From positions 17,644-81,643 of the forward strand of contig JABANN010000068.1 in the NCBI GenBank assembly GCA_013115125.1: a stretch of 64,000 bases of DNA, read 5' to 3'. The translations under genes and the position numbers were made by a program. The stretch comes from Perkinsus olseni. Its lineage: Eukaryota > Perkinsozoa > Perkinsida. The notes beneath the pieces were generated by a model. The model searched no databases. It was not told the DNA's origin and saw nothing but the letters and a program-made list of their open reading frames with translations. Of the stretch, positions 45,775 through 55,368 are shown in pieces (position 1 is the first letter of the stretch; each line of letters begins with the position of its first letter).

Positions 45775-47646
45775 ATGTCATCTCTCCCTTCCCTTGCGGT
45801 CCTCGTAACTCTCCCACTCGCCGTCACTGGTCAGACTACAGGGCAGCTCACCCCGGCTGGAGCAGGTGCCCCGAAAAGCTTTCAACTGGACACGCCTCGT
45901 CATCTCGCCCTCCCCTCAGACGTCCCCAATGGAGGCCCTCTGGACGCCATCCTCATCGCCCTCATCTTCTCGATCATCAGCACCCTCTGCATCTCGGCAG
46001 GTCGGCTCAGAAACTTTCTTTCCTCTCACTGTTCACTCTCTCGCGATTTCTCATTCTTCCCATGTATCTCCGTCGATTGCTCGTCAACTTGCCAGCTGCG
46101 TTGTACCACCGTGCTCGATACACCGATACAACGCAGCTGTCGTTCTCAGGCGTCGGCGGTGGTGGTGTCTTCGTCCCCCTCCTCAACAGCGGCATCCTCG
46201 GTCTCGCGACTCCCCTCGAGGCTCATCAAAGTGCCGCCCTCTCCGTCACGCTCGTCACCTTTGCTGCTATCGCCGCGGCTGCCGTCAACATAAGGTGCGT
46301 GGCTTCCGTAATTTCGTGGCGCAGCGGTCATTTCAGGTCCGGATTGGTCGACTACAGCTCCTGTTTGCTGATCGTGCCTGCTGCTAATGCTGGAACGATG
46401 ATTGGTCGGCAGGAAAATCGGGAAATTCCGGGAATTTTCCGAAAAAAAGACGGGAAAAGTCTTGTTTTTTGTCAGGTGTTCTGATCAGTAAATCTTGCCC
46501 CGATTGGTTCATCCTCCTCCTCACGGTTTTCGTCCTCGCCTGGGTGGCTTACTCGGCGTTCGGAAGATTCATTAAGACGAGGTGAGAAATGACGGTGGGA
46601 AGACTGGTGCCCGGGATCACTTGCAGGAAGAAGGAGCAGCTTAACGAGTTGAACAGACCGCTAGTCGGTGACCTCGATTTATGCAAACCTAGCGTCGATT
46701 CCGACAGCAACTCTTGGGCGACAGCAGCGGTGCTGATAATATCCTGGGTAGTGGTCTGGTTGATAACCCTCGTCCTCGGCGGGCATAGAACTCCTTCCAT
46801 CCTTGGTGAGATAGAAGATTCGCATCGACCGGGCGAGGTTGCCTCTTTTGGTGCTAGGTCTCAAGATTTGCTCCTCATCCTACTGGACTGTCCTGGCTCT
46901 CGCCATAGCTGTTCTCATGACCATCTCGATGATGTCATAATCGATCAGCCGATCGATTTGGAGATTCTTTCCACCTGTTTCAGACAGAGTAGTCGACTTT
47001 CTGTGCCCTCAAGTGTGGTACCGACCCCCGAGCCGCCACATCAACCTCGGCGTCGCCCTTCTGTTTTGATCTACTCCTTCCTGAGCTTCTCCGGTGGTAT
47101 CATATGCTCTGTCATTGGCATCGGTGGAGGTATGATATTCGGCCCGCTTTTACTAAGCCTCGGCAGGAAGCCTACCGTCGCCACAGCGACCTCCGCAATT
47201 GCAGTATTAATGACCAGCAGTATCGCGGCAGGACAGCTGGCTATGGAAGGTCCGACCGCGCGCCACGAAATTCCCTTTCAATCACGGACTTCTACGCATT
47301 TCTACTAATCTCTGCAGAAGATGTTTAACATCATCATCAGGCCATCTCGTGTCCGATAGTACCCTCCTCTACGGCCTCTTCTCCTTCCTGGGTGCTCTAC
47401 TTGGGACGCTCTACATCACCAAGGCAGTTGCAAAACATGGTCCGTAGGCGCTACGGAATTCTTAGCGGAGCGAAGTTCTTTCACTCAGGCCGTCAATCGA
47501 CTTTAGTGCTGCTCCTCCTGGTGGTGGTCGTTATTAGTGCGATTTTCGCTGCCATTGTTGGGGTGCAGAAGATGCTGAATGACCAGCAGGTCCACGGGTT
47601 CTCCAACCCATGCATTGGAAGGTCGCATGCCATGCATTTCTGTTAG
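45775..47646 (+). CDS. TauE/SafE-family membrane transporter
   Basis: A putative anion (sulfite-type) exporter of the plasma or an internal membrane, by family. Exons resolved in phase: 45775-46000, 46150-46294, 46337-46404, 46476-46581, then from 46627; introns 149, 42, 71 and 45 bp. There is a signal peptide (SLPSLAVLVTLPLAV), then LDAILIALIFSIISTLCISAG running into VGGGGVFVPLLNSG, the first half of the TauE motif, and AALSVTLVTFAAIAAAAVN. The second repeat has SFSGGIICSVIGIGGGMIFG and PLLLSLGRKPTVATATSAIA, then LLYGLFSFLGALLGTLYI and TLVLLLLVVVVISAIFAAIV. The paired G-GGG/P motifs and the internal duplication are diagnostic. The intron at 46295-46336 contains motif B, as does the one at 47250-47339. 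The C-terminus after GFSNPC is uncertain. Confidence 0.8.
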
Positions 47647-47683
47647 TATATATCCCGCTCTGTGTTCGCAATCAGTAGAGAAG

Positions 47684-47925
47684 AGACCCCTGGTTCGATC
47701 CCTGGCAGGTGTCGTTTTATCATGTGAACTCAACAAGATAATGTAAAGAATCCTTATGCCATTTAGATGCTCATTGTAATCGAAATTGGGTCAGTGGCGC
47801 ACCTGCGAAGATGATGCCAACGATTGAAACGTGGATGAGTAGATGAGCAGGCAAGCACCAGGGATATTCAGCCGAAGATAGCGGGTTCGATTCCCCGTCC
47901 CGCCGCTTTCTCACCACGAAAGAAG
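47684..47925 (+). other. Two tRNA-3'-half-like sequences (family A)
   Basis: GACCCCTGGTTCGATCCCTGG at 47686-47705 and AGCGGGTTCGATTCCCCGTC at 47880-47898 are T-arm/B-box blocks with tRNA-like 3' ends (AGGTGTC and TCCCGCC) followed by T-rich DNA. No matching 5' acceptor or anticodon arm is seen upstream, so they are not complete tRNAs. They lie just beyond the transporter gene. Confidence 0.5.
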
Positions 47926-48839
47926 TGAACTGCCTGTCGTCCAAAGAAATCTCCTTTCTAGTCTTAACCTCTAGTCTATCTATTCGGGACTGACAACGAT
48001 ACCAAGTTGGTATTACCAGCAACGCTGAGGCGACGAACGAGAAAATTCCTGAGGGTATCACGACGCAACCCCCGGCAGATGTCACGATGATAATCGAACC
48101 ACATCATCGAGGACGATGTTGAAGGCTATCAGGTTGAAGGTTTCGTTAACACCAATACAAATGTATGGATACAACGCGTGAAGGAATGATAGCACAAAGT
48201 ACAGAAAAGAAAAGGAGAGTAACAGTACGATAGTAAAGTAATATTACTGTACGTCAATTTTATCCTTAAGACCCGTCGCTTTTATCTCAACTAATACAGA
48301 AAGGGAGCGATTTAGATCAATGCAACCACACTGCAGCCTGTCTACCGACGACAGCATCGCCGCACCCCGTTAACACCGGATGGCTACTCGTTTGCTGCCA
48401 ACATTTCCAAGCCAATAGACCATCTCATCGACAATTTTCGCCGGCCCTTCAATGCAGCCATCAACGCTACCAGTAGGAGTGTTCATGCACCTACACCATC
48501 ATTAACGGTATTTGTAATCTATGTTGAGCAAGAGTCTACCAGCCATGAAGGCCGAGCCTTTCCGCCTCGCGCGCCGCGTCTCGCCGGAAGAAGACGCCCT
48601 GGACTTTCCCGAAGACTTCAAATTCAACTCGGCTGAAGGAGGTGCGCACACGAGGGGAACTATTGCTCAACGGCGAAGATGTCATGGAAAAATAAAAAGT
48701 CACTGCGCCACAAAATAGAGTATCTTAGGTTGACTCAAGTAAATAATGGAATTAGAAACAATACGTGAGGAGTAACAATTATATCAACTTCGCAACTGTG
48801 GCGGCGGACAGTGGAATTTCGTGGCGCGCGAAATGGACC

Positions 48840-50189
48840 TCACTCGGACTCGTCGAAGTACTTCTCTTGTATGTCCTGACATGAACAAGAATATGGAAAA
48901 CATGCGCTCGAAAAAGGTATCTTCCATCCATGCCGTGGCTACCATTTCAAGCTCCCTGCTGATGAACGCATCCAGATCTTCGTCCTCGTCAATTTCAGTG
49001 TAATCGATGAATCTTCCATCTCTGCCGTCAAGGAATCGGGCCTGAGAATGGCGTTGAGAAATTTCAAGATTGCAAGATGTGCTGCTCCTCTTCTCAACTG
49101 ATACATGAATATCAGTTCATGAGGCTTCGAAAGTTGTCGAACAGAATCGCCCACTGACCGCAATCTATCTCTAGCGGAGCGAAGCGTTTTTTCTTGCCTG
49201 CATTGTTTTCCTTAAAGCCTGCACTCTTTCTTCCCGACAGTCGGCTGCCTCGGCGTCGAAGTCAGCAAGATCGATCGACTCAGTGATGAAGTCATCGGCC
49301 AGGGGTTCGAGGCGGGGGTTATTGTGAGGGACGCTCCCGTCGTGGAGATGAGCTTCCATTTGATCTGACATATTCCGTATCTTGCACGCTTAACCACAAG
49401 ACACCCAGCATGTGCGATACATCTCCCACGCAAGCATCAACCAGAGACACCACCAACTGGCCAGAATCTCGCGCGCCGTGATTCGCCCCTCATTGACACT
49501 TACGAGTGACGAGTTATCAGATTCCCCCCATACCACATTTCCACCACATCTCTCGCGAACCAGACCATTTCCGGACCAACAAAAACCAACGACCTCTCAT
49601 CAAGCCACACCGCTCAGGACTTGACCCAGTTCGCCGGATAAGACAAATTGAGATCATTTGCTGTCTGGCAAAACTGGAGGTATCATATTTTGTGATTATC
49701 GAATTTTCCGAAAAACTGCCTCTCATCGAACGGCTTTCCGCAACCGCCGGAGAAGAAGGTAAGAAAGCACCTCACCGACACGATACATTTCCCGGAAATT
49801 AGAAATTTTCCCGCCAGTTAGGTAATTTACGATCTCTTTTCAGGGAAAATCATAAAATTTACGCCAGTTTCGTGAAAACTTGATAATTTTACACTATTTT
49901 CCCCAAAATTCTCCCAGCGTACCAACAATATATGATTTCCTCATCTCCCGCTTGCCCTCCTCATCAGCTGCCGAGTACTCAGCGTCGTCAACTGCATCGA
50001 TCAGCTTCGCTCCGCTCTTTTCTGTGTCGAATTTGCCCACTAGGGAATGCCACAGCCCGGCGTCACGGCGTCGCATTCTAGCCTCGGAAAAGTATCCATC
50101 GATCTTGTCATCTTCGCGCTGCATCCAGAGGACTCTCCGATGACCAACAACTTTTGAATTTCCGGGCGCAGTGACAGGATTTCCGTCAT
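48840..50189 (-). CDS. CCDC97-like (DUF2052) protein
   Basis: The minus strand shows the conserved CCDC97 blocks in order: REDDKIDGYFSEARMRRRDA then GLWHSLVGKFDTEK (about 49920-50100), a middle exon with acidic LADFDAEAADCREERVQAL (about 49200-49370), then RFLDGRDGRFIDYTEIDEDE and DLDAFISRELEM, and, after an intron, DIQEKYFDESE ending at the TGA at 48840. The family is a conserved eukaryotic nuclear protein of the U2 snRNP/SF3B neighbourhood in humans. The ATG at 50189 (MTEILSLRPEIQK) is my best start, but the joint to the next exon is unclear. The 49.1-kb intron ends with motif D (CTTGCAATCTTG, TTTCTCAACGCC) just before the 3' splice site. Motif E and C lie nearby. Confidence 0.65.
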
Positions 50190-50620
50190 CGCCGTAACAT
50201 TTCGTGGCGCGTGACGCTCCTTGTATGAAGGCAAATACCTAGCGACCAGCGACTTGGAAGGGTATCTTAGGTTGACGCACGCACTTCATGATTGTCGTTG
50301 AGGGCAAGATTGGCGAAATATCCAAGCAACTCGTTTTCGGCAGTGATGATCAAAAGATATCTCTCGAAAAACGTGTGAGGAGAGGTAGTGAGCAGGGTGA
50401 AGAGGGAGGCGCCGACAGCCTGAGATTCACAAAAATTCCGATTCAGCTGATTTAGAAAAAGAGAGAGGGCGGAGCGAAGCGTTTCGAAAACTGCAAAAAG
50501 AAGCAGACAGGCTCGACAGCTGACTTGTTTCGTATCTGCTCATCTTCAACCTATGATACGCCTCGCATCTATCAAGTAACTTCCATAATACAGAATAGCA
50601 GCGATAGGGTTATTTCCGCT

Positions 50621-51030
50621 AGTATCTTAGGTTGAACCTCAGACTAAATGAAGCGCTAAGATATTTTGCCGCCACACCTTCACATGATTGATTTCTCACA
50701 CGCACATCAACCGCCATAATCTTGCGAATCAGGTTTGAATTCGAAATCCCTACTTTTTCGTCAGAAAATCGGTTGCAATATTCTCCCTTCTCCTTGTCAT
50801 AATAAACTCCACCAGGCAGCGGAATTTCCGCAAATCTGAGCTCAAAAAATACCCCGAAAACGTCACGCGCCACAAAATTACCGTGGACTCGCCATGACCT
50901 TCTGGACGACCTCAGTTGGTTCTAATTTTTCTCCCGCCGGAATTGAACCCTCGAGAGCCCTCCGCAGCTGCTGATGATGGTGGCAGCACGCAGGCGGCTG
51001 ACGTGGCCGTTTGCACTGCACAGAATCCAT
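50621..51030 (-). CDS. Unrecognised small protein with family-A and family-B introns
   Basis: From ATG 51030 (MDSVQCKRPRQPP) the coding passes through an intron ending AAAAATTAG that contains the T-arm block GAGGGTTCAATTCCGG, then EPTEVVQKVMASPR, then a 46-bp intron at 50836-50881 that begins GTAATTTTGTGGCGC (motif B at the very donor), then FAEIPLPGGVYYDKEKGEYC and NRFSDEKVGISNSNLIRK. The frame closes at a TAG supplied by a partial element C at 50621-50640, so the true 3' end may be elsewhere. GGVYYDKEKGEYCNRF vaguely recalls an AP2-type strand pair, but I do not claim that family. Confidence 0.45.
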
Positions 51031-51344
51031 TATAGTTCAAGTTGAGCTAGCAAGATACGGGTGAGGTCGACCTAAAGATTCCTCCTGAGAATGGTGTAAC
51101 GCAACGCCTGGATGAAGAGAGAAGTACAGCGTCAACTCGAATGGGGAATTTCTTTCTTATGTTTCACGCGAGGAAATACCACCTGAAAGATAGAGAGCTT
51201 TGGCGGAACGTGATTGGCGAAGTATCCAAGGTCGAAGCGTGCAAGATACGAGCGAGGTTAAAATCACTGGTGTTTTCAGTCATAACTAATTTGGAGGCAA
51301 GTACCAATCCAGAAGATACTCAATCCAACCTATTCCGCATCTTA

Positions 51345-53438
51345 CCTGCATGAAGCCCAGATACCGCCCTGCATAACTATCGCCACCGCCGCTGTAACCA
51401 TTGCCACTTCAACACAAACCTTCTGACTCGGCTCGGCGACCCCCAATCGTTGCAAAACCGGCGACGCACCAGAAGCTCCATCCACTCCGCCCGTCCGGAG
51501 CAAAGATACGTATATGAATACCATGCTGGTTAGGAATCTAAAGGTTGACCTCGTCATTCACAGACATGAAAGATACTCTCTAAGAAGCGAAAATCGACTC
51601 TGCAATTTTCCGCCAATATTCATACCAAATTTTTCGCTTCTAAATATTACCCAACATTTTTCATCGGCCAAACAATTACCAATACGCACACCGAAAATTC
51701 TCCAACCCCAAATTAAGTCAAAACACGAAATCCTACCATTCTGTTTCTACTAAAAATTTTCCCCTAAAATTCCAACTTACCCGAGACCGCACGCTAAGCT
51801 CTTCACCCATCCCAAAGGCACCATCCACAAAATCGACAGCGGTAACATCACCGCAACGCTGTAACCGTACGAGCTGGTCAACAACAACCACAAAGAAGCC
51901 TTCGCTCCGCCCTGCTGCCCGTGAGCTGGAGGCACTGCGTAGCTCCCTCCGTCATTGGTAGCAGCATCATCGATGACATAAGTGTTGTGTCGAGTAGTAG
52001 CGGGGCGAAGCCAAGCAGGTAGGCGGTCCCACCAGCCGGTCTCGTCGTCGCCGGACGTCTGCTGAGTTCTGTTGGTGATCCAGAGAAGAAGGCCGAGGGT
52101 GATGAGAGGGGCGAGGATAACAACACCGAATAGAACAAGCCACGCTGTTCCTGAAAGAAAATTTTCGCGAAATTTCCGGATACCTTTGACACAGAATTTC
52201 TTGTATAGGAGAAGAGATACGCGTATCTTTCAGCGCACAGCGAAGGTTTTCTTGATTTCTCTGCCAATGAGAATGACCGAAAGGACTCCACCCCATTAAA
52301 AACGCTGGCGAATTCAGGGCGAGAATTTCCGGCTAACGCCTGATTATACGAAAATGCCGCTCCCCAGAATCGAACCCGGGACTTACCAGCCAAAGTGTAA
52401 TCAGTCGTATGAACTTCTCCCTGCTTCGCTCCGCTCAACAATTGGCGAGAAAAGTTCGCGGTTGCGGTTAGAAAAATAACAGCGGTAGTGCAGATCCAGA
52501 ACGGTCCTGGAAAAACGACGCAGCTGAGGATCGATCCGGGGCCCTTCCGACTACGAAGCTCGTCTATACCACGTAAACACACCGAGCCGTGCGAATCACC
52601 GCTAACGTGAAAAGCATGAGAAAAGCACCAAACGCGGTTCGAACCCGCGTCCGGCAAACCCCTAGAAATTTAAAAAAATGTCGAGATTTTTCCGGAAATT
52701 TTCCATCTTATTACCCCACAAATCTGGATTGGTCCGGAATGAAGACAACAGCTGGATGGAGTCCGCAAAGTGACGGGTGAAAAATTGGGCAATTCGGCCG
52801 CCCTCAGGAGAACCGGTTGAGCCGGGAGAGGGGAGCTGGAGGGAAGATGAGGGCGACAGGAGCGACAATCTGACGAAAAAAAAATCCGAAAAATTTGGTG
52901 ATTTTTGACTTACCTGTATGGCCATATGGCGAGTAGAAGTCTTCCTTCAACGTCTCGAGAAGTGACCTGAAAATTCCCAACGAATTAAATGCAGGAAAAA
53001 TACCCCCGCCAGGGATCGAACCCACGCCCTATTACATCGAAGAAGTTATCCTGTATGTATGAAAGTGTTAGTCCGCATGTCAACTTCGACAAGAGCCAAC
53101 CTCCGGATACTTCCGATGATGATGAGGACGCCGCCGCTGCATCGCCTCCAGCGGCAGAACGTCTGGGGGCGCTGTCCAATTGGCCGTCCAGACTGAGTAT
53201 CTTTGATCGATCACTCGATCGATTTCCTTCAACCTCATTGGTATCTTTCGACCCGCTACTGAAGTCAACCATGGGCACATCGTACTTGATAGGACCTAAG
53301 ATATTTCAGGATCAAATTTTTCCCGCGCGCCACGAAATTGTCTGTCATACCGCGCGAAGGTATTTCTTTCTGCTTGTCATCCTCCGTGCCCTCGAAGCCT
53401 TCATCCATCAGAGCTCCAGCGTCGATCGGAACGTACAT
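51345..53438 (-). CDS. Yip1-domain (YIPF) membrane protein
   Basis: Golgi/ER membrane protein family that works with Rab GTPases. Starts MYVPIDAGALMDEGFEG at 53438; intron 53296-53350 (55 bp, carries motif B); then KYDVPMVDFSSGSKD and a Ser-rich linker. Later exons: SLLETLKEDFYSPYGHTG, FFTRHFADSIQLLSSF, then RTNPDLWG joined across intron 52507-52714 to PFWICTTAVIFLTATANFSR, the classic PDLYGPFWI Yip1 signature. Further on: TAWLVLFGVVILAPLITLGL and YGYSVAVMLPLSILWMVPLG, matching YGYS/P.S.L..IP, then FLTSMVFIYVSLLR and a last helix (VAMVTAAVAIVMQGG). The 208-bp intron contains two T-arm-like blocks; the 47-bp GT-AG segment at 52340-52386 (GTAAGTCCCGGG, TTCGATTC) is another. The 3' end beyond 51345 is not resolved. 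Confidence 0.78.
52340..52386 (-). other. 47-bp intron-like element, family A
   Basis: On the minus strand GTAAGT, then CCCGGGTTCGATTCTGGGG, then GCGGCATTTTCGTATAATCAG. A consensus donor and an AG acceptor enclose almost nothing but a tRNA T-arm with its stem and a T-run. It is one of the cleanest examples of a T-arm-derived intron in the window. Confidence 0.6.
53296..53350 (-). other. 55-bp YIPF intron carrying motif B
   Basis: Minus strand GTATGACAGAC, then AATTTCGTGGCGCGCGG, then a T-rich end TATCTTAG. The flanking exons join in phase (PSR|GPIKYDVP), so this is a well-supported intron of which motif B forms the centre. Confidence 0.65.
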
Positions 53439-53564
53439 TAAAAGATACACAAAATCGATTAACCGTTTCATATAGATCAGAATTTCGTGGCGCAGTGAGA
53501 AGATCGGAAATTAGCCCGACTACTGAGACTGAATGAACTTAAGTGAGGTATTGATTAGAGCTGG

Positions 53565-53805
53565 GCATCCGTACTGGGGTCGAGGAAAGTACGGTACGGT
53601 GTACGTTCCAAACTGCCAACCTAGTACGGGTACGGAGAATCAGTACGTATCAACTATATTAAACAACGCATACGTGTATTAAATTACGCCGTACTTCAGG
53701 TACGGCGTACTAGTACGGTACTTGGGAACCGCTGCGACGGGTAGTACGGGTACGGAGCCGTACTCGTACCGCACTCCGTACTAGACCGTACCCGTACTGT
53801 CGCCC
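53565..53805. repeat. GTACGG/CCGTAC palindromic cluster
   Basis: About 240 bp with some 18 copies of GTACGG or CCGTAC in both orientations, for example GTACGGTACGGTGTACG, TACGCCGTACTTCAGG, and ACGGCGTACTAGTACGG. There is no ORF. It resembles a satellite or the subterminal repeats of a DNA transposon. It lies in the spacer upstream of the YIPF gene. Confidence 0.7.
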
Positions 53806-53809
53806 ACCT

Positions 53810-54257
53810 TTAGTATTGATGCGATAGTGTCGTATTATCAAAAATGAACTCGCCAACATTAGCATATTGATATCAGCTACATGAATAACAGTGATACCAC
53901 TAGCTCTAGATATACAATAAACCGTCCTACCAATAATTTATTATCATACCATCTCTTCCCTAGTCAATATCTCGATTGTCCTGTGGCAATGTCACGGAAA
54001 CATCCTCACACGAGCTTCGTTCTATCTACTACGCCGAGATATCAACCCTACTATTTCTACTCCAAAAGCACCCTAAGAAAGTAGCTTTCCCCGCACAAGC
54101 CATAACGGAAGCCGGCTGGGGAATTATTTTTGGTCAACACAGTAATCATTAAGAACCAAATTCCGCAGTCCACAAGAAGGAAATAAGGGAAAAATTCTGA
54201 TGGAAAAACCGGAAAATTCGATAGCTTTCTTGCAGACTCAACCCAACGCCTCCCCTA
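53810..54257. other. AT-rich spacer
   Basis: No gene could be supported. The plus-strand ORF at 53881-54084 has no domain. The stretch 54165-54230 has the GGAAAATTC style seen in long introns here. Confidence 0.3.
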
Positions 54258-54431
54258 CTACTCTCCTTTTTCTTTTTTATTATTTTTCTTCTGCTTTCTG
54301 ACACCTCTAGCGGTCGCCGGTTGAGTTGGACGGTCCCATTGGGTCTGCTCCGTTACTTCGTTGTAGAAGTACTCTTCACCATCATCAGTGGTGTATCGAG
54401 TCCAACCCAAGGGAAGGGAGTCACTTGACAT
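54258..54431 (-). CDS. 57-residue WW-domain protein (or terminal exon)
   Basis: Reads MSSDSLPLGWTRYTTDDGEE then YFYNEVTEQTQWDRPTQP and a basic tail (RKQKKNNKKEKGE). The two Trp, the central aromatic/Asn and the final Pro are those of a WW domain, which binds proline-rich or phosphoserine-proline peptides. The ATG at 54431 has an element-C copy directly upstream (54435-54475), whose minus-strand reading could give a splice acceptor, so this may be the last exon of a larger gene. The next gene upstream is DUF1764. Confidence 0.65.
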   Translation of the reverse strand: MSSDSLPLGWTRYTTDDGEEYFYNEVTEQTQWDRPTQPATARGVRKQKKNNKKEKGE

Positions 54432-54434
54432 AGG

Positions 54435-54476
54435 GTATCCAAGGTTGAACCGTGCAAGATACGAACTAGGTCAACC
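54435..54476 (+). repeat. Element C copy (near consensus)
   Basis: GTATCCAAGGTTGA, ACCGTGC, AAGATACGAACTAG and GTCAACC in order. One of the four fullest copies of element C. GT-AG ends enclose 35 nt on the plus strand. It lies between the WW exon and DUF1764. Confidence 0.7.
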
Positions 54477-54794
54477 TGAACTCCACCCTCACAACTCAAT
54501 TGGGCTTTCAGTGCGGCGGTAATTATAACAAGGAACGTTCAAGGTAGTTTACGTTGAGACTAGAAACAGCACCAACAGTCGAAAGGACAGTCCGGAGTAT
54601 CTGATAGAAAAACAGGAAAATCTGAGTATGAGAGATCCAGCCGTGAAGTCGAGTTCCTAATAATGATTCCTCCACCGACGGATAACTATTAGCTGAATTA
54701 GGGGCACGAACTACATATGCAGCCACAGTACAGAGGTCGACTCTAGTAACCCGCAGAAAAAAAGATACGCCGAGATTCCTTCCCTTATTATTAC

Positions 54795-55261
54795 TTCCCC
54801 CCTGTCCTATCTTCAGCTCTTCCTCAGTATATATTTTATACCCTTCCTCGGTCCGCTTTCGGTCGCCTCCCGACCGGTTGCCGAGTCCGAGTGGATCGTC
54901 CGCTGAGCCCTGGGGTCGGGAGGGGGCGGCAGGCTGCTGCTCCTTGGGGGTATCTTTGGTCTTTGCGGAGGTCGAGGTCGACCTCGTGGATTTCTTTAAT
55001 GCTCCGAAGATATCATCGATCGACTCGGAAGAGGACTCGCGCTTCTTGGTATCTGAGGTTGACCCGTGAAAGATACGAAACAGGTCAACAACTATGCCAC
55101 CAAGTATTACCTTCCTTATGCACGGATGCGGCTTTCTTGCCGTTTTTCCGAATATCCTTCGTCTTGATCTCCTTCCCTAAAAAAATCTCCCTCGCAGGGA
55201 TCGAACCCACTGCCTCCTCACCCTTCGGTTTGGCAGTAGCCTTCGCTGCAGTCGCCGCCAT
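54795..55261 (-). CDS. DUF1764-family protein, C-terminal motif not found
   Basis: Exons 55222-55261, 55111-55176 and 54795-55052 join in phase. Protein: MAATAAKATAKPKGKEIKTK, DIRKNGKKAASVHKEDTKKR, then SIDDIFGALKKSTRS, a Ser/Pro linker, and RKRTEEGYKIYTEEELKIGQ, the family hallmark (DGYxIYTEEELxIGxGG). Family members normally end with a Cys-rich CPFDCxCCF, which I do not find downstream in any frame. Function is unknown family-wide (nuclear/nucleolar). Intron 55177-55221 (45 bp) is a family-A element (GTGAGG, GTGGGTTCGATCCCTG, T-run, AG). Intron 55053-55110 (58 bp) is filled by element C in antisense, whose end TCAACCTCAG forms the acceptor. Confidence 0.75.
55053..55110 (-). other. 58-bp intron made mostly of antisense element C
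   Basis: Flanking exons join in phase (HKE|DTKKRE), with the 3' splice site TCAACCTCAG|ATACC lying inside the element. Thus the complement of element C can act as the 3' part of an intron. On the plus strand the same DNA also has GT (GTATCTGAGG) and AG (GAAACAG) ends. Confidence 0.65.
55177..55221 (-). other. 45-bp DUF1764 intron consisting of a tRNA T-arm (family A)
   Basis: GTGAGGAGGCA, then GTGGGTTCGATCCCTGC, then GAGGGAGATTTTTTTAG. Exons on both sides join in phase (AKPK|GKEIKTK). The whole intron is donor, T-arm, T-run and acceptor. Confidence 0.7.
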
Positions 55262-55368
55262 AGGAAGAATCCAATCTCCAACCTTGCAAGATACAAAATA
55301 ACTCAACCTCCATGCCATTACACTTCAACACAACACCCACTATCCCGAAACTACTATCTCGTGAACAC

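Noticed and set aside
50621-50873. AP2 DNA-binding domain in the GGVYYDKEKGEYC protein
   Set aside because: Only one strand-pair-like stretch fits; the rest of the AP2 pattern (helix, conserved Trp/Arg) is absent.
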